In this document: positions 13,901 through 28,259 of the stretch, one piece after another
Position numbering within the stretch: the first letter of the stretch is position 1
Layout of the letters: each line of letters begins with the position of its first letter
From: Aristolochia californica
Lineage: Eukaryota; Streptophyta; Magnoliopsida; Piperales; Aristolochiaceae
Assembly: GCA_029961685.1 (NCBI GenBank)
Contig: JARWKL010000004.1
Coordinates: forward strand, 30,571,610-30,635,609
Length of the DNA stretch: 64,000 nt
Direction of reading: 5' to 3'
Program-made: the position numbers and the translations under genes
Notes under the pieces: generated by a model
What the model was told of the DNA's origin: nothing
Database searches by the model: none
What the model saw: only the letters and a program-made list of their open reading frames with translations

Positions 13901-14920
13901 TAAAAGAATCCAAGCAATAAGACTCAACTAGTTGAATTTCCCAAACGTGGATAACAAAACTTTTGTGTTCATTTGTGGTGTGTGAATAAATTTTCATTAC
14001 TTACATTTTTTAATATTTTAAATTTTTTCCATACATAAACTCTAAAATTATCTTTTTGTTGTGATCTATTTGCCTTTTTTGTTTACGGGATGAAGGGTGA
14101 GCGAAAGCTCAAAGTTTTGATTTATGAAAAAAGTATACATCAAAAATGGAAATGCACAATGCACAAATGTTCAGAGAGATAATTCCAAATATTTTCTGTA
14201 ATTTTTATGGATTGTAAACTCCTTTTAGTTTTTATATATTAGGTTTTGCAATCGTCGGGAAAAGGGGGAGGCGGGGGCTTTTTAACTGAGTGTTGACTTC
14301 CAATCCATAAGTTATTTCTTACAAAAATATAACCCGTTATGTATGATATATCACTTTACAATCATCTATGGTTGTTAGGTCAGCTTTTTGTAAATGGGCA
14401 AAAAAATGGCTTGTATGACTCGGGTAAATATCCCACTGCACGTTCAGTTGAGAATTTATTGAGGGTTTGTTATTATTCCCTTAAATTTTTTGGATCCATA
14501 GGTCATTTGCATCTTTAGCATGTTTCAAGCATGCATATCCATTACTAAAACATGTGTAGATAAAATCTCTTTCTTAAAAAATTCCTATCTAAGAGGGTTG
14601 AACAAGTGGAATTTCCCAAACTTTAATAACAAAACTTTTGTGTTCATTTGTGGTGTGTGAATAAATTTTTTTTACTTACATATGTTATTGTTTTAATTTT
14701 GTTCCATACTTAAACTCTAAAATTATCATTTTTTTTGTGATCTATTTGCCTTTTTTGTTTGCAAGATGAAGGGAGAACGAAAACTCAAAGTTTTGATTCA
14801 TGAAAAAAATATATCTAAAATGGAAATGCACAATGCACAAATGTGGAGAGAGATAATTCGAAAGAGTGTCAGTAATTTTTATGGATTGTACACTACTTTT
14901 AGTTTTTATATTTTAGGTTT
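10880..14920 (-). repeat. Trimer higher-order repeat in block II (two units)
   Basis: Using the segment around CAATCAACTATGGTTG versus CAATCATCTATGGTTG as a marker, monomers run X (10999), Y (11670), Y' (12345), X (13020), Y (13690), Y' (14365), X (15045). The X copies are about 2.02 kb apart. Confidence 0.65.
12924..12935 (+). repeat. G12 tract (C12 in monomer sense)
   Basis: Twelve G residues in the reverse-oriented C-box, a further expansion of the same slot. Confidence 0.85.
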
Positions 14921-17900
14921 TGGAATCGTCAGGAAAAGGTGTGTGTGGGGGGGGGGAATTTTTTAATTGGGTGTTGACTCCCAATCCGTAAGTAATTTGT
15001 AACAAAAATATAGCCCATTGCACATGATAAATCACTTTACAATCAACTATGGTTGATAGGTCAGCTTTTTGAAAATGAGCAAAATAATGGCTTGTTTGAC
15101 TCGGGTAAATATCCCACCGCAAATTCACTAGAGGATTTAATGAGAGTTCGTTATTCTCTTTAAAAGGTTTGGATCTATATGTCATTTGAATCTTTAACAT
15201 GTTTGAAGCATGCATATCCATTTTTAAAACATGTGTAGAAGAAATCAGTTTCTTATAAAATTCCTAGCTATTAGAGTTGAATTAGTGGAATTTTCCAAAC
15301 TTAGATAACTAAACTTAGGTGTTCATTTGTGGTCTGTGAATAAATTTTCATTACTTATATTTGTTATTGTTTTAAATTTTTTCCATACATAAACTCTAAA
15401 ATTTTCATTTTGTTGTGATCTATTTTCCTTTTTTGTTTACCGGATGAAGAGAGAGTGAAAACTCAAAGTTTTGATTTCAGAAAAAAGTATATATCTAAAA
15501 TAGAAATGCACAATGCACAAATGTAGAGAGAGATACCAAAGATTATCTGTAATTTTTAGGGATAGTAAACTCCTTTTTGTTTTTATATATTACGTTTTGC
15601 AATCCTCGGGAACTCGGGGAGGCGAGGGATTTTTAACTGAGTATTGACTCCCAATCCATAAGTCATTTCTTACAAAAATATACCCCATTATGTTTGATAA
15701 ATCACTTTACATTGATCTATGGTTGTTAGGTCATTGTTTTTGTAAATCAGCAAAAAAATGGCTTGTTTGACTCGGGTAAATATCCCACCGTACTTTCACT
15801 TGAGAATTTAATGAGGGTTTATTATTCTCTCCAAAACTTTTTGGATCCATAGGTCATTTTCATCTTTAACATGTTTGAAGCATGCATATCCATTTTTAAA
15901 ATATGAGTTGAAAAAATCTTTTTTTTATAAAATTCCAAGCTATTAGGGTTTTAAGTAGTGGAATTTCCCAAACTTGAAGAACAAAACTTGTGTTCAATTG
16001 TCGTGTGTGAATAAATTTTCTTTACTTACATATGTTATTGTTTTAAATTTTTTCCATACATAAACACTAAAATTTTCATTTTGTCATGATCTATTTACTT
16101 TTTTTGTTTATATGATGAAGGGAAAGCGAAAACTCAAAGTTTTGATTTAAAAAATAAAATATACATCTAAAATTGAAATGCTCAATGCACAAATGTAGAG
16201 AGAGATAATTCCAAAGAGTGTCTGTAATTTATAGGGATTGTAAAAAAAAATTACTTTATATACTTTAGGTTTTGCAATCGTCGGGAAAAGGGGAGGTGAG
16301 GGAATTGTAACTGAGTCTTGACTCCCAATCTGTAAGTCATTTCTAAAAAAAATATAGCCCGTTGTGCATGATAAATCACTTTACAATCAACTATGGTGGT
16401 TAGGTCAGCTTTTTGTTAATAGGCAAAATAATGCCTTGTTTGACACGGGTAAATATCTCACCACAAATTCACTGGAGGATTGAATGAGAGTTTGTGGTTG
16501 TCTTTAAAAGGTTTGGATCCATAGGTCATTTGCATCTTTAACATGTTTCAAGCATGCATATCCATTTTTAAAACATGGGTAGAAGAAATCTCTTTCTTAT
16601 AAAATTTCCTAGCTATTAGGGTTGAACTAGTGGAATTTCCCAAACTTGGATAACAAAACTTTTGTGTTCATTTGTGGTGTGTGAATAAATTTTCTTAACT
16701 TACATTTGTTATTGTCTTAAATGTTTTCCAACCATACACTCTAAAATTTTTATTTTGTTGTGATCTATTTGCCTTTTTGTTTACGAGATGAAGGGAGAGC
16801 GAAAACTCAAATTTTTTATTTAAGAAAAAATTATACATCTAAAATGGAAATACACAATGCACAAATATAGAGAGTGATAAATGCAAAAAGTGTCTGCATT
16901 TTTTAGGGACGGTAAACTCCTTTCAGTTTTTATATAGTAAGTTTTGCAATCGTCGAGAAATGGGGGAGCTGGAGATTTTTAACTGAGTGTTGACTCCGAA
17001 TCCATATGTCACTTCTTACAAAAATATAGCCTATTACGCATGATAAATCACTTTACAGTCATCTGTGGTTGTTAGGTCAGCTTTTTGTAAATCGGAAAAA
17101 TAATGGCTTGTTTGACTCGGGTAAATTTCCCATCGCACGTTCACATGAGAATTTAATGAGGGTTTGTTATTCTCTTTAAAAATTTTGGATCCATAGGTCT
17201 TTTGCATCTTTAACATGTTTCAAGCATGCATTTCCAATTTTAAAACATGTGTAGAAAAAATCTCTTTCTTATAAAATTCCAAACTATTAGGGATGAACTA
17301 GTGGAATTTTCCAAACTTGAATAAAAAAACATTTTTGTTCATTTGTGGGGTGTGAATAACTTTTATTTTCATACATATGTTATTGTTTTAAATTTTTTCC
17401 ATACTTAAACACTAAAATTTTCATTTTGTAGTGATCTATTTGCCATTATTGTTTACATGATGAAAGGAGAGCGAAAACTCAAAGTTTTTATTTAAGAAAA
17501 AAATATACATCTAAAATGGAAATGCACAATGCACAAATGTTGACAGAGATAATTCCAAAGAGTGTCTGTAATTTTTAGGGATTGTTAACTACTTTTAGTT
17601 TTTAGATTTTAGGTTTTGCAATCGTCGGGAAAAGGGGGAGGCAGGAGATTTTTATATGAGTGTTGACTCCTAATCCATAAGTCATTTCTTAAAAAAATAT
17701 AGCCCATTGCGCATGATAAATCACTTTACAATCAACTATGGTTGTTAGGTCAGCTTTTTGTAAATGGGCAAAATAAAGGCTTGTTTGACTCGGGTAAATA
17801 TGCCACCGGAAAGTCACTTGTGGATTTAATTAGCGTTTGTTATTCTCTTTAAAAGGTTTGGATCCATAGGTCATTTGCATCTTTAACATGTTTCAAGCAT

Positions 17901-20023
17901 GCATATCCATTTTTAAAACATGGGTAGAAGAAATCTGTTTCTTATAAAATTTCTAGCTATAAGGGTTGTACTACAGGAATTTTCCAAACTTGGATAACAA
18001 AACTTTTGTGTTCATTTGTGGTGTCTGAATAAATTTTATTTACTTACCTTTGTTATTGTCTTAAATTTTTTCCACACATAAACTCTAAAATTTTCATTTT
18101 GTTGTGACCTATTTGCGTTTTTTGTTTACGAGATGAAGGTAGAGCAAAAACTCAAAGTTTTGATTTAAGAAAAAAGTATATATCTAAAGTCGAAATTTAA
18201 AATGCACAAATGTAGAGAGCGATAATTCCAAAGAGTGTCTGTTACTTTTAGGGAATGTAAACTCCTTTTAGTTTTTATATATTAGGTTTTGCATTCGTCG
18301 GGAAAAGGGGGAGGCGGGGGATTTTTAATCGAGTGTTGACTCCCAATCCATAAGTCATTTCTTACAAAAATATATCCCATTATATATGACAAATCACTTT
18401 ACAATCATGTACGGTTGTTAGGTCAGCTTTTTGTATATGGACAAAAAAATGGCTTGTTTGACTCAGGTAAATATCCCACTACACGTTCACTTGAGAAATC
18501 AATGAGGGTTTGGTATTCTCTTTAAAAAGTTTGGATTCATAAGTCGTATGCATCTTTAACATGTTTCAAGCATGCATATCCATTTTTAAAACATGTGTAG
18601 AAAAAATCTCTCTTATAAAATTCCAAGCTATTAGGGTTGAACTAGTGGAATTTTCCAAACATGAATAACAAAAAATTGTGTTCATTTGTGGTGTGTGAAT
18701 AAATTTTCTTTACTTACATATGTTATTGTTTTAAATTTTTTCCATACTTAAAGTCTAAAATTTTCATTTTGTTGTGATCTATTTGCCTTTTTTGTTTACA
18801 AGATGAAGGAGAGCGAAAATTCAAAGTTTTGATTTTAAAAATAAATATACATCAAAAATGGAAATACACAATGCACAAATGTAGAGAGAGATTATTCCCA
18901 AGAGGGTCTGTAATTTTTAGGGATTGTAAACTACTTTTAGTTTTTATATTTTAGGTTTTGCACTTGTCGGGAAAAGGGGGAAGCGGGGGATTTTTAACTG
19001 AGTGTTGACTCCCAATCCGTAAGTCATTTCTTACAAAAATAGTGCCCGTTGCACATGATAAATCACTTTACAATCAACTATGGTTGTTTGACTCGGTTAA
19101 ATATCCCACCGGAAATTCACTTGTGGATTTAATGAGCGTTTGTTATTCTCTTTAAAAAATTTCGATCCATAGTCATTTGCGTCTTCAACATGTTTCAAGC
19201 ATGCATATCCATTTTTAAAACATAGGTAGAAAAAATCTCTTTCTTATAAAGTTTCTAGTTATTAGGGTTGAACAATTGGAATTTTCTCAAGCTTGGATAA
19301 AAAAATTTTGTGTTCATTTGTGGTATGTGAATAAATTTTCTTTACTTAAATTTCTTATTGTCTTAAATTTTGTTCCGCACATAAACTCTAAAATTTTCAT
19401 TTGGTATTGATCTATTTGCCTGTTTGTTTACGGAATGAAGGTAGATCGAAAACTCAAAGTTTTTTTTTAAGAAAAAAGTATACATCTAAAAAGCAAATTC
19501 ACAATGAACAAATGTAGAGAGCGATAATCCCAAAGGGGGTCTATAATTTTTAGGGATTGTAAACTCTTTTTAGTTTTTATATATTAGGTTTTACAATCAT
19601 CGGGAAAAGGTGGAGGTAGGGGACTTTTAACTAAGTGTTACTCCCAGTCCATAAGTCATTTCTTACAAAAATATAGCCCGTTATGCATGATAAATCACTT
19701 TAAAATCATCTATGGTTGTTAGGTCTCCTTTTTGTCAATGGGAAAAATAATGGCTTTCGACACGAGTAAATATCCCATCACACATTCACTTGAGAATTTA
19801 ATCAGTGTTTTATTCTCTTTAAGAGGTTTGGATCCATAGGTCGTTTGCATCTTTAACAAGTTTCAAGCATGCATATCCATTTTTAAAACATGTGTAGAAG
19901 AAATCTCTTTCTTATAAAATTCCAATCTATAAGATTGAACTAGTGGAAATTCCCAAATGTGGATAACAAAACTTTTGTATTCATTTGTCATGTGTGAATA
20001 CATGTTATTTACTTAAATTTGTT
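14920..20023 (-). repeat. Dimer higher-order repeat in block II
   Basis: With the same marker, monomers alternate X (15045), Y (15715), X (16388), Y (17060), X (17738), Y (18412), X (19072), Y (19710), a period of about 1.34 kb. The array therefore changes from three-monomer to two-monomer units within block II. Confidence 0.6.
14947..14956 (+). repeat. G10 tract after GTGTGTG
   Basis: Ten G residues following GTGTGTG in the C-box slot of a reverse-oriented monomer. Confidence 0.85.
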
Positions 20024-20040
20024 ACCTAAAAATTACAGAC
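20010..20040. other. Out-of-phase orientation switch, block II to III
   Basis: The reverse monomer runs to TTACTTAAATTTGTTA and then abruptly becomes forward sequence CCTAAAAATTACAGAC at about 20024. The two sides are at different monomer positions (about 290 versus about 65 from the box), so this is not a hairpin-type palindrome. Confidence 0.85.
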
Positions 20041-22179
20041 ACTTTTTGGAATTATCTATCTCTACATTTCTGCATTGTGCATTTCCATTTTAGATGTATA
20101 CTTTTTTCTTAAACCAAAACTTGAGTTTTCACTTTCCCTTTATCTCGTAACTAAAAAACGGTGATAAAAGGCAAATAGATCACAAAAAATTAAGAAAATT
20201 TTAGAGTTTATGTATGGAAAGAATTTAAAGAAATAACAAATGTAAGTAAAGAAAATTTATTTAAACACCACAAATGAACAAAAATGTTTTGTTATCCACG
20301 TTTTGGAAATTCCACAAGTTGAACCCTAGTAGCTCGGAATTTTATAAGAAAGAGATTTTTCTACACGTCTTAAAAAAATGGATATCCATGCTTGAAAGAT
20401 GTTAAAGATGCTTATAACCTCTAGATCCAAACCTTTTAAAGAGAATAACATTAAATTCCCAAGTGAACGTGTGGTGGGATATTTACCCGAGTAAAACAAG
20501 TCATTATGTTGCCCATGAACAAAAAGCTGACCTAATGATCATAGATGATTGTAAAGTGATTTATCATGTGTAAGGGGCTATATTTTTTGTTAGGATTGAC
20601 TTATGGATTGGGAGTCAACACTCGGTTAAAAATCCCCCGCCTCCCCCTTTTCCTAACGATTGCAAAACCTTGTATATAAAAACAAACAAGAGTTTACAAT
20701 CCCTAAAAATTACAAACACTTTTTGGAAATATCTCTCTCTACATTTGAGCATTGTGCATTTCCATTTTAGATGTATACTTTTTTCTTAAATCAAAACTTG
20801 AGTTTTCACTTTCCCTTCATCTCATAAACGAAAAAACAGATAAAAGGCAAATAGATCACAACAAAATGAAAATTTTAGAGTTTATGTATGAAAAGAATTT
20901 AAAGCAATAACAAATGTAAGTAAAGAAAATTTATTCACACACCAAAAATGAACACAAAAGTTTTGTTATCCAAGTTTGGAAAATTCTACTAGTTCAACCC
21001 TAATAGCTTGTAGTTTTATAAGAAAGAGATTTTACTACACATGTTTAAAAAATTGATTTTCATGCTTGAGACATGTTAAAGATGCAAATGACCTATGGAT
21101 CCAAACCTTTTAAAGAGAATAATACTAAATTATCAAGTGAACATCCGGTTGGATATTTAACCGAGTCAAACAAGCCATTGTTTTGCCCATTTATAAAAAG
21201 CTCATCTACCAATCATAGATGATTGTAAAGTGATTTATCACACGTAACAGGCTAAATGTTTTTTTAAGGAATGACTTATGGATTGGGAGTCGACAGTGAC
21301 TTAAAATTCCCCCGCCTTCCCCTTTTCCCGACGATTGTAAAACCATGTACATAAAAACTAAAAAGAGTTTACAATCCCTAAAAATTAAAGACACTTTTTG
21401 GAATTATCTCTGTCTACATTTGTGCATTGTGCATTTCCATTTTAGATGTTTACTTTTTTCTTAAATCAAAACTTGTGTTTTCACTTTTCCTTTATCTCAT
21501 AAACAAAAAAAGAGATAAAAGGAAAATAGAGCAGAACAAAATGAAAGTTTTACAGCTTACGTACGGAAAGAATTTTAAAAAATAATAAATTTAAGTAAAT
21601 AAAATTTATTCACATACCACAAAAGAGCAAAAAAGTTTTCTTATCCAAGTTTGGGAAATTCCACTAGTTCAACCCAAATAGCTTGGAATTTTCTGAGAAA
21701 GAGATTTTTCTACACATGTTTTAAAAAATGGATATGCATGCTTGAAACATGTTAAAGATGCAAATGACCTATGGATCCAAACATTTTAAACATAATAACA
21801 TTAAATTCTCAAGTGAACGTGCGGTGCGATATACCTGAGTCAAACAACCCATTATTTTGCCCATTTACAAAAAGGTGACCTAAAGATCATAGATGATTGT
21901 AAAGTGATTTAACATGTGTAATGGGCTATATTTTTATAAGGAATGTCTTATGGATTGGGAGTCAACACACAGTTAAAAATACCCCGCCTCCCCTTTTTCC
22001 CGACAATTGCAAAACCTGATATATAAAAACTAAAAGGAGTTTACAAACCTTAAAAATTACATAAACTTTTTGGAATTATCTCTCTCAACATTTGTGCATT
22101 GTGCACTTCCATTTTAGATATTTAATTTTTTCTTAAATCAAAACTTGAGTTTTCACTTTCCCTTCATCTCGTAAACAAA

Positions 22180-22194
22180 ATATATATATATATA
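22180..22194 (+). repeat. Short TA microsatellite in monomer A-run slot
   Basis: A TA run replaces the usual A-rich stretch between CTCGTAAACAAAA and AAAAGGC in this one monomer. Confidence 0.85.
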
Positions 22195-25100
22195 AAAGGC
22201 AAACAAATTTCATCAAAATGAAAATTTTGGAATTTATGTATGGAAAGAATTTAAAGCAACAACAAGTGTAAGTAAAGAAAATTTATCCACACACCATAAA
22301 TGAACACAAAAGTTTTGTTATCCAAGTTTGGGAAATTCCACTTGTTCAAACCTAATTGCATGGAATTTTATAAGAAAGAAATTTTTGTACACATGTTTTA
22401 AAAAATGGATATGCATGCTTGAAAGATGTTAAAGATGCAAATTACATATGGATCCAAACCTTTTAAAGTGAATAACATTAAATTCTCAATTGAACGTGCG
22501 GTGGAATAGTTACCCGAGTCATATAAGCCATTAGTTTGTCCATTTACAAAAAGCTGACCTAACAATCATAGACGATGGTAACTTAATTTATCATGCGTAA
22601 CAGGCTATATTTTTTTAAGGAATGACTAATGGATTGGTAGTCAACATTCAGTTAAAAATCTCCCACGTCCCCCTTTTCCCGATGATTGGTAAACCTTGTA
22701 AATAAAAACGAAAAAAAGTTTAAAATCCGTAACATTTACAGACACTTTTTGGAATTATATCCCTCTACATTTTTGCATTGTGCATTTCCATTTTAGATAT
22801 AAATTTTCTTCTTAAATATAAACTTGAGTTTTCACTTTCCCTTCATTTCGTAAACAAAAAAAGAGATAAAAGGCAAATAGATCAGAACAAAATGAAAATT
22901 TTAGAGTTTATGTTTGGAAAGAATTTGAAACAATAAAAAATACAAGAAAAGAAAATTTATTCACATACCACAAATGAACACAAAAGTTTTGGTATCCAAG
23001 TTTTGGAAATTCCTCTAGTTCAACCCTAATAGTTTGGAATTTTATGAGAAAGATATTTTTTTACACATGTTTCAAAAATTGGATATGCATGCTTGAAACA
23101 TGTTAAAGATGCAAGTCACCTATGGATCCAAACCTTTTAAATAGAATAACATTAAATTCTGAAGTGAACGTGCGGTGGGATATACCCGAGTCAAACAAGC
23201 CATTATTTTGCCCATATAAAAAAAGTTGACCTAAAGATCATAGATGATTGTAAAGTGATTTATCTTGCATAACGGGCTATATTTTTGTAAGGAATGTGTT
23301 ATGGAATGGGAGTCAACACTCAGTTAAAAATCCCTTGCCTCCCCCTGTTCCCGACAATTTCAAAACCTAATATATAAAAACTAAAAAGAGTTTACTATCC
23401 CTAAATATTACATAAACTTTTTGGAATTGTCTCTCTACTTTTGTACATTGTGCATTTTCATTTTAGATGTCTACTTTTTTCTTCAATCAATACTTGAATT
23501 TTCACCTTCCATTCATCTCGTAAACAAAAATAAATATAAAAGGCCAACAAAATGAAAATTTTAGAGTTTATGTATGGAAATAATTTAATGCAAAAGCTAA
23601 TGTAAGTAAAGAAAACCACAAATGAACACAAAAGTTTTGTTATCCAAGTTTGGGAAATTCCACTAGTTCAAACCTAATTGCTTGGAATTTTGTACAAATA
23701 TTTTAAAAAATGGATATGCATGCTTGAAAGATGTTAAAGATGCTTATGACCTATGGATCCAAACCTTTTAAAGAGAATAACATTAAATTCTCAAGTGAAC
23801 TTGCGGTGGGATATTTACCAGAGTCAAACAAGACATTATATTGCCCATTTAAAAAAAGCTGACCAAGCCATCATAGATGATTGTAAAGTGATTTATCAAG
23901 CATCACATGCTATATTTTTTTAATAAATTACTTATGGATTGGGAGTCAACACTCAGTTAAAAATCCCTTGCCTCCCTTTTTTCCCGGTGATTGAAAAACA
24001 TGATATATAAAAACTAAAAGGATTTTACAATCCCCAAAAATTACAGACACTTTTTGGAATTATCGCTCTCTACATTTGTATATTTCACATTTCCATTTTA
24101 GATATATACTTTTTTTCCTAAAGAAAAACTTGAGTTTTCACTTTCCCTTCATCTCATAAACAAAAAAAGAGATAAAAGGCAAATAGATCACGGCAAAATG
24201 AAAATTTTAGAGTTTATGTATGAAATGAATTTAAAACAATAACAAATGTAAGTAATGAAAAAATTTTCACACACCATAAATGAACACAAAAGTTTTGTTA
24301 TCCAAGTTTGGGAAATTCCACTATTTCAACCCTAATAGCTATTAATTTTATAAGAAAGAGATTTTTCTACACATGTTTTTAAAAAATGGATATGCAATCT
24401 TGAAACATGTTAAAGATGCAATTGACCTATGGATCCAAACCTTTTAAAGAGAATAACATTAAATTCTCAAGTGAACGTACAGTGGGATATTTACCCAAGT
24501 CAAACAAGTAATTAAGTTGTCCATTAAAAAAAGCTTACCTAACGATCATAGATGATTGTAAAGTGATTTATCATGCGTAACGGGCTATATTTTTGTAAGG
24601 AATGACTTATAGATTGGCAGTCAACACTCAGTTAAAAATCCACCGCCTCCCCCTTTTCTTGACGATTCTAAAACCTTGTAAAGAAAAACTAAAAAGAGTT
24701 TACAATCCCTAAAAATTATAGACACTTTTTTGAATTATCTTTCTCTACATTTGTGCATTTTGCTTTTCCATCTTAGACGTATACTCTTTTCTTAAATCAA
24801 AACTTGAGTTTCACTTTCCCTTCATCTCGTAAACAAAAAAAGAGATAAAAGGCAAATAGATCACAACAAAATGAAAATTATAGAGTTGATGTATGGAAAG
24901 AATATAGAGCAGTAACAGCTGTAAGTAAAGAAAATTTATTCACACACCACAAATAAACAGAAATGTTTTGTTATCCAAGTTTTGGAAATTCCACTAGTTC
25001 AACCCTAATAGCTATGAATTTTATAAGAAAGAGATTTTTCTACACATGTTTAAAAAATGGATATGCATGCTTGAAACATGTTAAAGATGTAAATGATCTA

Positions 25101-27980
25101 TGGATACAAACCTTTTAAAGAGAATAACATTAAATTCTCAAGTGAACGTGTGGTGTAAAATTTACCCGAGTCAAACAAGCCATTATTTTTCCCATTTATA
25201 AGAAGATGACCTAACAATCATAGATGATTTTAAAGTGATTTATCATGCTTAAAAGGCTATATTTTTTTAAGGAATGACTTATGGATTGGGAGCCAACACT
25301 CAGCTAAAAACTCCCCGCCTACCCCTTTTCCCGACGATTGGAAAACCTTGTAAATAAAAACTAAAAAGAGTTTACAATCCCTAAAAATTACAGACACTTT
25401 TTGTAATTATATCTGTCTATATTTTTGCATTCTGCATTTCCATTTTAGATATATACATTTTTCTTAAATCAAAACTTGAGTTTTTACTTTCCCTTCATCT
25501 CGTAAACAAAAATAAAGATAAAAGGCAAATAGATCACAACAAAATAAAAATTTTAGCGTTTATGTATGGAAAGAATTTAAAGCAATAACAAATGTAAGTA
25601 AAGAAAATTTATTCACACACCAAAAATGAACACAAAAGTTTTGGTATCCAAGTTTGGGAAATTCCACTAGTTCAACCTTAATAGCTTGGAATTTTATAAG
25701 AAAGAGATTTTGCTACACATGTTTTAATAAATAGATATGCAAGCTTGAAACATGTTAAAGATGCAAATGACCTATGGATCCAAACGTTTTAAAGAGAATA
25801 ACTCTAAATTCTCAAGTCAACATGCGGTGGAATATTTACACGAGTCAAACAAGCCATTATTTTGCCCATTTACAAAAAGCTGACCTAACAATCATAGATC
25901 ATTGTAAAGTGATTCATCAATCGTAACAAGCTATATTTTTGTAAGGAATGACTTATGGATTGGGAATCAACACTCAGTTAAAAATCCCACGCCTCCCCCT
26001 TTTCCTGACGATTGAAAAACTTGTAAATAAAAACTAAAATGAGTTTACAATCCCTAAAAATTGAAGACACTTTTGGGAATTATCTCTCTCTACATTTTTG
26101 CATTGTGCATTTCAATTTTAGAAATATACTTTTTTCATAAATCAAAAATTGACTTTTTACTCTCCCTTCATCTCGTAAAAAAAAGAGATAAAAGGCGAAT
26201 AGATCACAAAAAAATGAAAATTTTAGAGTTTATGTATGGAAAGAATTTAAAGAAATAACAAATTTAAGTAAATAAAATTTATTCACACACCACAAATAAA
26301 CACAAAAGTTTTGTAATCCAAGTTTGGGTAATTCCACTAGTTCAACCCTAATAGCTTGCAATTTTATAACAAAGTGATTTTTCTACACATGTTTTAAAAA
26401 CTGGATATGCATGCTTGAAACATATTAAAGATGCAAATGACCTATTGATCCAAACGTTTTAAAGAGAATTACATTAACTTCTCAAGTGAACGTGCGGTGG
26501 GATATTTACGTGAGTCAAACAAGTCATTATTTTGCCCACTTACAGAAAGTTGACCTAACGATCATAGATGATTGTAAAGTGATTTATCATGTGTAACGGG
26601 CTATATTATTGTAAGGAATTACTTATGGATTGGGAGTCAACACTCAGTTAAAAATCCCCTGCCTCCCCCTTTTCCCGACGATTGCAAAACCTTGTATGTA
26701 AAAACTAAAAAGAATTTACAATCCCTAAAAATTATAGAAAATTTTTGGAAGTATCCCTCTCTTCATTTGTTCATTGCGCATTTCCATTTTAGTTGTTTAC
26801 TTTTTTTAAATCAAAACTAGCGTTTTCACTTTCCCTTGTTCTCGTAAAGAAAAAAAATAAAAGGCAAATAAATCACAACAAAATGAAAATTTTAGAGTTT
26901 ATGTGCGGAAAGAATTTAAAGCAATAAAAAATGTAAGTAAAGAAAATTTATTCACACACCACAAATGAACACAAAAGTTTTGTTATCCAAGTCGGGGAAA
27001 TTCTACTAGTTCAAACCTAATTTATAGGAATTTTATAAGAAAGAGATTTTTGTACACATGTTTTAAAAAATGGACATGCATGCTTGAAAGATGTTAAAGA
27101 TGCATATGACCAATGGATCCAAACCTTCTAAAGAGAATAACATTAAATTCTCAAGTGAACATGCGGGGGGATATTTACCCGAGTCAAACAAGCAATTATA
27201 TTGCCCATTTATAAAAAGTTGACCTAACGATCATAGATGATTGTAAAGTGATTTATCATGCATAACGGGCTATATGTTTGTATGGCATTACTTATGAATT
27301 GGGAGTCTACACTCAGTTAAAAATCCCTCTCCTCCCCCTTTTCCCGACGATTGCCAAACCTTATATATAAAAACTAAAAAGACATTACAATCCCTAAAAA
27401 TTACAGACACTTTTTTAAATTATCTCTCTCTACATTTATGCATTGTGCATTTCTATTTTAGATGTAAACTTTTTTCATACAGAAAAACTTCAGTTTTCAC
27501 TTTCCCTACCTCTCATAAACAAAAAAAAGAAATAAAAGGCAAATAGATCACTGCAAAATAAAAATTTTAGAGTTTATGTATGGCAAGAATTTAAAGCAAT
27601 AAAAAATGTAAGTAAAGAAAAAAATTTCACACACCATAAATGAACACAAAAGTTTTGTTATCCAAGTTTGGGAAATTCCACTAGTTCAACCCTAATAGCT
27701 TGGAATTTTAAAAGAAAGATATTTTTCAACACATGTTTTAAAAAAATGGATATGCATGCTTGAAACATGTAAAATTTTCAAATTACCTATGGATCTAAAC
27801 ATTTTAAAGAGAAAAACATTACATTCTCAAGTGAACATGCGGTGGGATATTTATCCTAGTCAAACAAGTCATTATGTTGCCCGTTAACAAAATGTTGACC
27901 TAACGATCATAGATGATTGTAAAGTGATTTATCATATGTAACGGGCTATATTTTTGTAAGGAATGACTTATGGATTGGGA

Positions 27981-28259
27981 AAAATTTATACACATGCTTG
28001 GAACTTGTTAAAGATGCAAATGACCTATGGTACCAATCCTTTTAAAAAGAATAACAGAAAATTCTCAAGTGAACGTGCAATGGGGTATTTACCCGAGTCA
28101 AATAAGCCATTATTTTTCCCATTTAAAAAAAGCTGACCTAAAAATTATGGATGATTGTAAAGTGATTTATCATGCGTAACTGGCTATATTTTGGTAAGGA
28201 ATGAGTTATGGTTTAGGAGTCAACAGTCAATTAAAAATCCACCGACGCCCCCTTTTCCC
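27981..28259 (+). repeat. Truncated satellite monomer, HOR marker copy 1
   Basis: Begins inside the monomer at the ACACATGCTTG segment right after TGGATTGGGA, omitting about 390 bp including the C-box and the first half of the monomer. It then runs normally to the next C-box. Confidence 0.85.

Larger units (their letters stand above)
10859..20023 (-). repeat. Satellite block II, subfamily 2, reverse
   Basis: About 13.7 monomers in reverse orientation. The box reads AATCGTCGGGAAAAGG near 10886, 11558, 12233, 12903, 13581, 14250, 14925, 15600, 16276, 16949, 17620, 18294, 18961 and 19596. Subfamily-2 marks are present: AATGCACAATGCACAAATG (the GTGCATT duplication) and CATGTGTAGAAGAAATCTC. One monomer has a deletion of about 35 bp near 19086, between two TTGTT/TTTG copies. 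No genes; the recurring minus-strand ORFs of 60-102 codons are monomer by-products. Confidence 0.95.

Noticed and set aside
10949..17216. Minus-strand ORFs of 60-102 codons with SKPFKENN and WDIYPSQT
   Set aside because: They come from the same monomer segment each time, with start and stop varying by single changes. Satellite by-product, not a gene family.
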